Notes under the pieces: model-generated
Seen by the model: only the letters and a program-made list of their open reading frames with translations
Told to the model about the DNA's origin: nothing
Databases searched by the model: none
Made by a program: the position numbers and the translations under genes
Assembly (NCBI GenBank): GCA_946902985.2
Contig: OX336389.2
Coordinates: 278,611,527 to 278,675,526, forward strand
Length of the DNA: 64,000 nt
Origin: Meconema thalassinum
Taxonomy: Eukaryota > Arthropoda > Insecta > Orthoptera > Tettigoniidae
Reading direction: 5' to 3'
In this document: positions 56,318 through 64,000 of the stretch, one piece after another
Layout: every line of letters begins with the position of its first letter
How positions within the stretch are numbered: position 1 is the first letter of the stretch

Positions 56318-56930
56318 CACTCCGTGGTTTCCCACTTCTTTTGTTTGAGTCTTCAGTCTTTTGACTGGTTTGATGCAGCTCTCCTGTCCTGAGCTAATCG
56401 TTTCATCTCTACATAGCTACCCACCCTACATCCGAGGCAATCTGTTTAACATATTCTAACGTTGGTCTACCCCTAATGTTCTTGTCCTCGACACTTTCTT
56501 CCATAACTAACCTTAATATTGCTGGGTGTCTTAATATGTGCCCTACCAACCTATCTCATCTCTTCATTAGCAGTCGCCAGAAACATCTCTTCTCTCCCAC
56601 TCGTCTTAATACCTCTTCATTTGTTACCCCATCTACCCATCTGATCTTCATCATTCTCCTGTAACAACACATTTCAAACGCTTCAACTCTCCTCTTTTCT
56701 TCTGCACCAATAGTCCAAGTTTCACTTCCCTAGGCTTTCCCACTTCTATTACAGACAAACGTCGGGTTAATCTTAACTTAAGGCCACGGCCGACTCCTTT
56801 CCTGAATAACAAATATAAACACACACTACATACACCACAATAGCACATATTATCAGAAAAATCTACAAACAGCCAAGTACTTCGGGCTAAATGACCACGA
56901 TGTCCAAGCCCCTTAAATGTAACAACGACG
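56318..56930 (+). repeat. SINE family D, split by a non-LTR insertion
   Basis: Core cgtggtttcccacttct at the left, then after the insertion tttcccacttctatt, ggccacggccgactcc and tail aaatgaccacgatgtcc. Confidence 0.8.
56340..56735 (-). mobile_element. 5'-truncated non-LTR retrotransposon inserted in SINE D
   Basis: The bases tttcccacttct flank it (56328-56339 and 56736-56747), a perfect 12 bp duplication of the SINE core. On the minus strand it encodes the far carboxy end of an endonuclease/reverse-transcriptase polyprotein (AFEMCCYRRMMKI.WVD..TNEEVLRR, then RLVGHILRH, RGRP), with stops. The element end is at the low-coordinate side and finishes in a short A run. The clade is uncertain. Confidence 0.85.
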
Positions 56931-57059
56931 ACAATAAACTTTCCTCACAGGCGAACTGGCTTTGATGGCAAGAGCTCATGACTCATGCCATTCGTCAGCA
57001 CATCACAGCTTGTCTCATTTAGAAGATTGGACATCGTTGTGATCAGCTCCGTATGCTTC

Positions 57060-57245
57060 GAGTGTGTATGAGAGTGTCTATTAACCTGTGTTAATGTGGT
57101 ATCTGTATTAGTAAATGAGGTTAGAATTGATAAGAAAGCGGTCGTGTTCTTAAGTTAGGAGAATTAAATATCTTGGTAGAATCGAGAATTGAAACTGGAC
57201 CTCAGAAGAGATGGTAGCGAACAACGTTAACCATTACACGAAAAG
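57060..57245 (-). repeat. SINE family D, degenerate
   Basis: The remains attaacctgtgttaat, aatgaggttagaattg and a damaged head with ggttaacgttgtt on the minus strand. Confidence 0.5.
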
Positions 57246-57484
57246 GCGAACGCACTGCTGAATGACAAGTTGCATCCCCATCCTCATTCTCCGGGAGACA
57301 TAAGAAATAACTGTTAGATATCACGTCACACAAACCCGTCTCCAACATTGTTATTTCTGGATTGGGTACATCCAAGCAAACACGCCAACGTTAATGGATT
57401 TTTTTCCGCACATATTATAAAGAAAACATGTATTTAATGCGAAATCAAGTACAAGTTTGCGGCATTTGAAGAAATATTACTATA

Positions 57485-58052
57485 CTAGCAGTAGTGCCCG
57501 GCTTTGCCCGGTGGATTTATTTGTTTTATGGATGATAATGAATAGGCTTCTACTACAGAACTGGGGCACTCAAGGATAAGGATCTGAAAGCACCAACGCT
57601 TATTGCAGCTGATAACCTCAGTATACTGCACCAACACCATCGCCCTTATACAGAGGCATACTATTGTCATGATGATAACTGTTTTAAGGGGCCTAAGAAA
57701 TCTTTTTGCCCTAATTACTCCCCGTGACTGCAATGTATAAGCAGCTCGCAATTCTGTACCAGAACACTTGTAGGGGTGAAGTGATGCAGCCCGCATTGCC
57801 AGGCAACAATAGACTTAGGTATTATTGAAGCTATTCAGGAGCGCTTGTTCTTCCGACTTACTGAACAAAAATCAATCTTTAAGGTTACCTGAGAGGTGTT
57901 GCCTGATGATACATTGCCTAAACTATTCCTGTTGAATCTGGCTATCACAGGCAAAAATAATTTTTCGAATCCGACTGGTAGTTCCAGAGATTACCGTGTT
58001 TAAACACACAGACACACAAACAAACTCTTCAGCTTTATTATATTAGTATAGA
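57485..58052 (-). mobile_element. Non-autonomous Helitron (568 bp)
   Basis: The minus strand starts TCTATACTAATATAATAAAG at 58052 after an A and ends CTAG at 57485 before a T, the Helitron insertion pattern. A ccgggcaaagccggg-type hairpin lies near the 3' end (about 57496-57512). Its family differs from the copies at 14485-16097, though the hairpin is related. Confidence 0.85.
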
Positions 58053-58312
58053 TTATTATTAAATAAATGTACGAATTGCGTCACTGACTCTGCCCCTGAA
58101 GTACAACTAACAAAATACACCACACAGGTCATGCTAAAGACATAAGTCATATTGTAATTATGTGAAAAAGCATTACTATTGGCCAAACTGTTGGTCTGGA
58201 TAAAGATTATTGATGTGTGAGTAATGCCACTGTGCGTGACAAAATCCAGCGGGGTATAGACTATATACTGTAACTAATGTGGCCCTTCTACCTCATAATA
58301 ATTGGTCTAGGC

Positions 58313-58814
58313 CAGGGGTTCTCAACCAGTGAGTCGCGACCCCCTGGGGGGTCAGAGGATGTGTATCGGGGGGTCGCGAGTTACGGAGAAAAAGTAAAAA
58401 AAAGTTATTGCTGTAGTTTATTATTAAAAAAGAGTACACTCACATTGTACTTAATTTTTACGTTATTTTAATTCTATTAATGAGAAACTTGAGCTTATTT
58501 GGAATTAACCAATATTTGAATGTCTGGAATGATTTTTGTAACACACAAAACAATGTCATTTTCCAGTGTCAATCTGTTTCTGGATTAGGTTGTTAAATTC
58601 ACCATTATGGAGAATCCGTGTTCACAGTTGTAAGATGTAGAAAATGGCATGAAAGGTTTTAACGCTGTTGTGGACAGCTCTGGGTATTCCTTTTTAATGC
58701 TTATCCAAAACTTGTCGGCACAAGCATCGTTTCACTGAAATCTCTAAGGTTAAAACTTGGGGGGTTACCAAAATACTCAGCCTGGAAAGGGGGTCGCAGT
58801 GTATGAGAACCCCT
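58313..58814 (-). mobile_element. Internally deleted hAT element (502 bp)
   Basis: The inverted ends are caggggttctca and tgagaacccctg, flanked by a perfect 8 bp duplication gtctaggc (58305-58312 and 58815-58822). The minus strand between about 58735 and 58500 still encodes hAT carboxy-terminal residues (FWISIKKEYPELSTTALK, FMPFSTSY.CEHGFS), the ZBED-type dimerisation region, with a stop. The rest of the transposase is gone. Confidence 0.9.
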
Positions 58815-59637
58815 GGTCTAGGCAAAACCCACGTTTTCTTGTTGCAAGATGACTCTATTTGTCCATAGTTCACGCGTATAATGGCGAACATAGCTGGAAT
58901 TTTACAATAAAGTCGTGATCTAAACTGGGATGGAGGGTGGAAAATGGTGGTTAGACGTTCGGTATGGTTGGGTTATGTGCGTTCATATTAATTAATGATA
59001 AAATAGTAATATTTCTTCTAATGCTGCAAAATTTTCACTTAAATTCACTTTCGTAGGCCTATACTGTACTATGAAAAAAAGTTCGATCATCGTTGGTGTG
59101 TTTGGGAATCACATTACAGTTCTGTTCAAATTATTACACTCAACACACAAATTTCCACCATGTTTAAATACTGTATATTTCAACATGGCTGTTCATGAAA
59201 GGGAATTGTCTTGTCATATTGTTAGTACATACAGTATTATGCAATAACAGTTCCCATTCGATTTGTGGATTCATCCAAGATGTTGGGAACTCTGCTTTGA
59301 CCTTCAGCTGTTTTGTTTAGGAGGGAGCGTTACTCGTTGCTCTGTGATCGAAAGTAACAGCTTAAGACAACAATAAAAATTTGATGTTATGGTCATTGTT
59401 GGTGCAATATATAGGGAGTTGTTAAGGAAGTATACAGTAACTAGTTAGTTAGTTATTGTTGTTTTAAAGGGCAAAACAGCGAGGTCATGTGCCCCTAAGT
59501 GTAGCTATTTCTCACAGTTTATTTCGAAATGTTATTATCCCTAGAATACTAACATTATTCAATTGATGCTAAATACTAATAATACGTTAAAGTTACGTAC
59601 ATTACGAACTTTGTGCTAAAGCACCAATTAGTAAAAA

Positions 59638-59826
59638 AGGAAGCTTGTAGTTTAACGTGACCGTTAATCTCGCGATCATAAGCCACGGGACCTCCGTTTT
59701 ACGTGGAATCCGAACCACAGGACATGGCATTTCACATCGAAAATCTCACATGCAGTGACCGGGAATCGAACCCGGACCGCCTTGGTGAGAGGCATACAGC
59801 TTGACCGCTGCGCCACCACGCCCCCT
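59638..59826 (-). repeat. SINE family C, best copy
   Basis: On the minus strand: gtggcgcagcggtcaagc (box A), ggttcgattcccggtcac (box B), gtgagattttcgatgtg, gtggttcggattccacg, gaggtcccgtggctta and a 3' end ctacaagcttcc. Confidence 0.9.
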
Positions 59827-62800
59827 CATGGTTGAAATTAATATGTATTTCGTAAGTAACCTTATTTATGTACACTGCAACCTCTGTGGTCTTGGAAGTT
59901 TAATACGCTAAGTTCAATCTTAAATACACAGAAGTCGTTTACTTTGACGTAAATAGCAGTACGTAATCTCTCCAGCCTCTTATACTGTCTCCGGTTTTAT
60001 GAGGTTGTTTTTATAATCCCTCTGAAGCGTTGTGACATAGGCTATCTACAGTACATCAGATTCCCCAGCTCTTTGTTATTGCCATGGAGAAACCAGTATG
60101 TTGTTATATTCGAGGATAATTTCCAGGCCATTCTTTGCCCCATGATTATGCTTCTAGAACTGATTGGCATTAATAACAAAAGCATTGACATTACCACCAT
60201 AGACCAGTAGAAGCACTGCTGGAAGATGGTAGGGTGGGGACAGATAGACCATAGAGGGAATTCTAAGCAGTTAAATTATTAATACACGTAAATTCTACGT
60301 ATGTTAGTATTGTATGGTTAAACAATATAATTATAACGTTGATACCTTTCATTATTTAGCGCCGTGCACGGTAAAATCGGATTGTGTTTGGATAATGGGT
60401 GAGATACAAAGAATTTTCTTCACGTAAAGTTGCAGTTTTTAATGCTCTGCTCGATGAAGGATGGTTCAATAAAAAGAAGTGCTTGAGTCTAATAACATGA
60501 ACAGATGTGCATAATGTACACGTTGTCTCACTAGATTCGTGTTACGGTATATATTGAGAGCACGGAGCTACCCTAGCCAACCCTTGAGCCAATAATTTAT
60601 TCAGTTTGTCTCACCATATTAGGCAGTTAGTTAAGAAGTGATTACCTCGCTCTGGGCACACGTGTGGACCGAGAAAGAGCAGCTAGGTGGCCACAACTAG
60701 CCGCGCCTCTCCACGCAGCCGAGGAATGCGAGCCGGCGCCATGAAGTCTGGGTAACACCTGCAGCGAATATCGCCAGCGCATGCGCTCGCTCGCCAACAG
60801 CCGCTCTCTCTTCCACCAACGTCAAATACACAACAAGAATACCTTTGAAATGAACGGTTTACCTGCCGCAACAGGCGAGTCATCTCCTTTCCTGAAACCT
60901 GCAGTGATCTGACCATAAAAACTCATCCCATGGAGCCAGGGATGGCTAGCCGAGAGCAGTCTGCTGGCAGGGCTTTGGTCGTTACCTTTCGTATCAGATT
61001 TCTCCTGATTTGATTTCAAGTGGCTGTGTCCTTGGCACAGCCGGGAATCGATCTCCTTGACCATATGGGCCATTGAAATGAAGCGAACTGTGTCTGCACC
61101 ACATTTGTGACGTCCTGTTTGGGCTCAAGTGGTGGCAGTTGATGGCCTGTACAGTCCTCTGCACAGTTAAGTTGACATCCTCTGTTCATTGGCTACTTCC
61201 ACGGTGGGAAACTACTTAACCCTTTATAGGTCCTTGGGATACTATCTTCCCAACATGTATTTATAGAACGGTGTTAGGTAGAGAATCTTCACACCCCTTT
61301 CATTTCAAGCAGTTCCACATGCATCAACATGCTAGATGCAGAGAAATATTGAACACCCATTAATTTGATATATACTGTCATCAGAAACCAAAGGTGCGAA
61401 GCATATATCCCAGTGGTCTCCACAGTTCACGTGCTCGCCAGTTCGGCTGTGTTGAGTGAAATAAATGCATTGTTTTACAGAATAAGGTGTTTTTATTGAA
61501 GATAAGAGATTTGTAACTGCTGGTATTGTGCCCAATTTGACACGGCTGACTAGCATCGAACCGGGGTCTTTATAAAAGAAAGACCAGGCCCATGATTCTT
61601 CTGAGAATCGAACCATTGATATCTGAGGGGAAACAGCCACAGTGACCCCAAGGAGCAATGAGTTATAACTGTATATAATTATAACAGCATGATTTCACGT
61701 CCAGAACGAGAATATTATAGCATTAAAGTTGGAATATTGTAGAAACTACAAGCCAATATACATATAAGCTACTAAGAGCTGAAGAAAACGGGCCAACTTG
61801 ACAGTTGACTAATCGTAGCTAGCAAAGGGGCGTTACGAGTTGACGCCAGCGAACTACTTATCGGCGGCACTGGGGGAGTGAACAGAGATTGATGGCTATG
61901 GGAACCCCAGTCTCACAAGGAGGAGAAGCAGAGTGGGGATGGTCACCCACAGAAATCAATTAATTACGGACAAATGGAGCAATGAATTGAGGTGAAACTT
62001 ACATCCAGATGCATATGTTCTAGGAAAGGTAATTTAGGAGTGTCCGCACACCTAAATTAAAGCCTGCATCAAAAAGGAGCTTATGCACAGACCAAATCCG
62101 TGGCAGAACTAGGATTTGTCTTGTGGCAGCAGGGGAATAACCGAGGTAGCGTCCCAACGCCATGGAAGAAAGCAATTAATTCTAATTAATTGGACGAAGC
62201 AATTGCCAGCACGCAAGTGAATTTGGAACCTCCATGAATAGACGAGCAAGAATCACACTTCAATTTGTCAGAGAACGCATTATTTAAGGAGAGAGTCGCT
62301 ACTGGAAATCCTGTGGACTACTTTTCGTCAGAAAGCTTTATATGGGAGAAGCTGGAGGAGACGGTTCTTCTTGACTCAACTCGTGGGGCGACATGCTGTT
62401 CGATCACGCAGGAAAGTGCGCGAAATTTATAAGTAGCGACGTTCAGTATTTTAGTAATGAACAATGAAAGGCGCATCATGCAGCACAATAAAAGTAATTC
62501 TGCATTATATGATAATTAGTCTACAGCAGACAGTATACGCGACGAAATAAGCAGTACAGCGTAGAGATATTTTAGGATGATGTTTACAGACAATGCACCT
62601 ATCCACAGGGAGTGTTATAATAGTTAAAATAACACATACAATTGTAATGAACACTACAGTTTTACGGGAACCTGGTAAGCATCACAAGTATTTGTGATCT
62701 ATGTTTGAGCAACTTTGCAGTAGAGAAGATAGAAGCTGTAGGAGACGGGAGATGAGCACACACACGCGAGATAGATTTTCGAAGGAGACAGGCGGTTGTC

Positions 62801-63285
62801 AGGATTTAGCTGCATCGCATCTCTGAAGTCAGGCAATAGTGGAAATCCAAAGAAAGGATCCGTGTGAAAAATTGTGTATAAAGTTATGTTACAGTGATCA
62901 TTAAAAGTGTTTATGTTTATATTTTAAAAGAATGTGTGTTGTTTAAAAAGTGTAAAATGCCACTAGTGCAAGATATAATTACCATGTGCAAATCCTATGC
63001 AATGTGTCGTATGGAAAGTGTAATGATGGCTTAAAGCAAGCATGATGGTGGGCGAATTGCTGTCATGTTGGACTAACCCAGCAAGAAAGTGAGTACCATT
63101 CCAATATGTTGATATGATTTAATAGCTCACCATACAACAAATCATTTCCTCAAATATTAAGAATTAACAGTCATTTGTGTACGAGTTCACATCCCTCGTA
63201 TTTTTATAAATATATGGCTTTGAGGATGACAAGCCTACGACCATTTAGGCTTAAGATGTTGATGAAAGTAACGATAACGTTCACT
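59827..63285. other. About 3.5 kb with no supported feature
   Basis: No frame with recognisable motifs. Box-B-like pieces near 61048 (complement of ccgggaatcgatc) and 61557-61570 suggest heavily decayed tRNA-derived repeats, but I cannot define them. Confidence 0.45.
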
Positions 63286-63313
63286 AATAATAATAATAAT
63301 AATAATAATAATA
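63286..63313 (+). repeat. (AAT)n microsatellite
   Basis: About nine aat units. Confidence 0.95.
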
Positions 63314-64000
63314 TAATCTGGGGTCGGTAACAATAATAAATATATAAATCGGCGTATTCATGCCTATAGAACGCGCAAAGTGTGTCATATCTATTGTAAA
63401 AATACTGTGTTATTGTGAAAAGTGAGAAAGATAGATAAATAGCGAGATAAAGAGAGTCTTTCAGTGTCATTGAAATGATAGATAAATGTTTTATTATGTT
63501 ATATTCTGCATGGTTGTATTTGAGAGCCATTAAGATAGTCAATGTAAATGCCAGTAAATTAATACTTATTTTGGATCTGCGTAAAACTTTGGCTTATAAG
63601 TAAATGTATGAAGGACATGAGTGCTTTTGGAATTGAGTCATCTGTAAGAAATGTTGTTGTTAGCCGCGATCAGCGAGCATGTAACGTAGAATCAAGGGAT
63701 TTACGTCAATAAATTGCAGGGACCATCCGAGAATAGTTCGCGCGTTGACGAATCTAGTAGGCTAATCTTTGAAGCTACGATATGGTATCGCCTTAGAGCA
63801 TACATGTGTATTCGCAACAGAGTTGGGACAGAGTCTGTCTGTATCCTCTGTTAGCAGAATCTTCGCTTCCAGGGAAAACCACTAGACACCCTAGGTAGGC
63901 CAGTATAGTAATTGATCTGCCCTTAGAGGTAAGACAAAAATTCTTCGAGTAGGAAACGTGGAGTTCCTCTAGTTATAGTCGTGCCCGTCCAGTGAGATAA
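63314..64000. other. No supported feature
   Basis: Non-coding, AT-rich up to the window end. Confidence 0.5.

Noticed and set aside
59755..59790. Good internal Pol III box B, possible tRNA gene
   Set aside because: It belongs to the SINE family C head; the cloverleaf is not complete and the same head recurs in several SINE copies.
60683..61073. Overlapping minus frames near an intact-looking ATG
   Set aside because: Low-information composition and no homology I recognise.

Overview
The window is repeat-dense eukaryotic nuclear DNA, almost certainly from an arthropod and probably an insect. The evidence is a BEL/Pao integrase, an I-clade non-LTR element, a Gypsy element with LTRs, pogo, hAT and ISL2EU-type DNA transposons, Helitrons, and at least five tRNA-headed SINE families with a nuclear splice-site intron in one gene. 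The SINE central domain (ccgtggtttccca, then ggcaaatgccgg, then ggccacggccg) reminds me of repeats in orthopteroid (polyneopteran) genomes; that is a memory-based inference, not a computed result. I found no host gene I could defend, no rRNA and no free-standing tRNA.

Layout. 1-1331: the 3' end of a BEL/Pao element (integrase and 3' LTR). 2025-2905: a decayed hAT-like transposase tail. 2965-11815: an I-clade non-LTR retrotransposon, ORF1 then ORF2 (endonuclease, reverse transcriptase, RNase H), carrying many frameshifts. Its ORF1 is split by a 3.5 kb insertion holding a GC-rich minus-strand ORF1 of a different non-LTR family with three zinc knuckles. 13948-24784: two direct ~0.5 kb LTRs enclose a 10.8 kb minus-strand unit with a shared 4 bp flank, a polypurine tract and a gag-like E/K-rich ORF but no recognisable pol; two tandem Helitrons sit inside it. 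25405-27587: an orphan fragment of an arthropod repeat-associated protein abuts a 3'-truncated pogo transposon. 30190-31330: diverged repeat array. 34228-40204: a Gypsy element with both LTRs and a 4 bp target duplication, but with its reverse transcriptase palm deleted and a catalytic integrase Asp replaced.

41461-45435 is the most complete system: an ISL2EU-type DNA transposon with 20 bp perfect terminal inverted repeats. It has two convergent genes, a THAP-domain DDE transposase (frameshifted, and interrupted by a SINE with a 12 bp target duplication) and an apparently intact, intron-containing YqaJ-type nuclease. 45692-59826 is a nested field of SINEs, MITEs, Helitron pieces and microsatellites in which several insertions can be ordered in time from their target duplications. 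59827-64000 has no feature I can support except one (AAT)n tract.

The genes do not form host pathways; they are selfish-element modules. The transposase and the YqaJ nuclease would act as a pair in ISL2EU mobility. The Gypsy, the 10.8 kb LTR unit, MITEs, SINEs and short Helitrons all look non-autonomous and would need enzymes supplied in trans.
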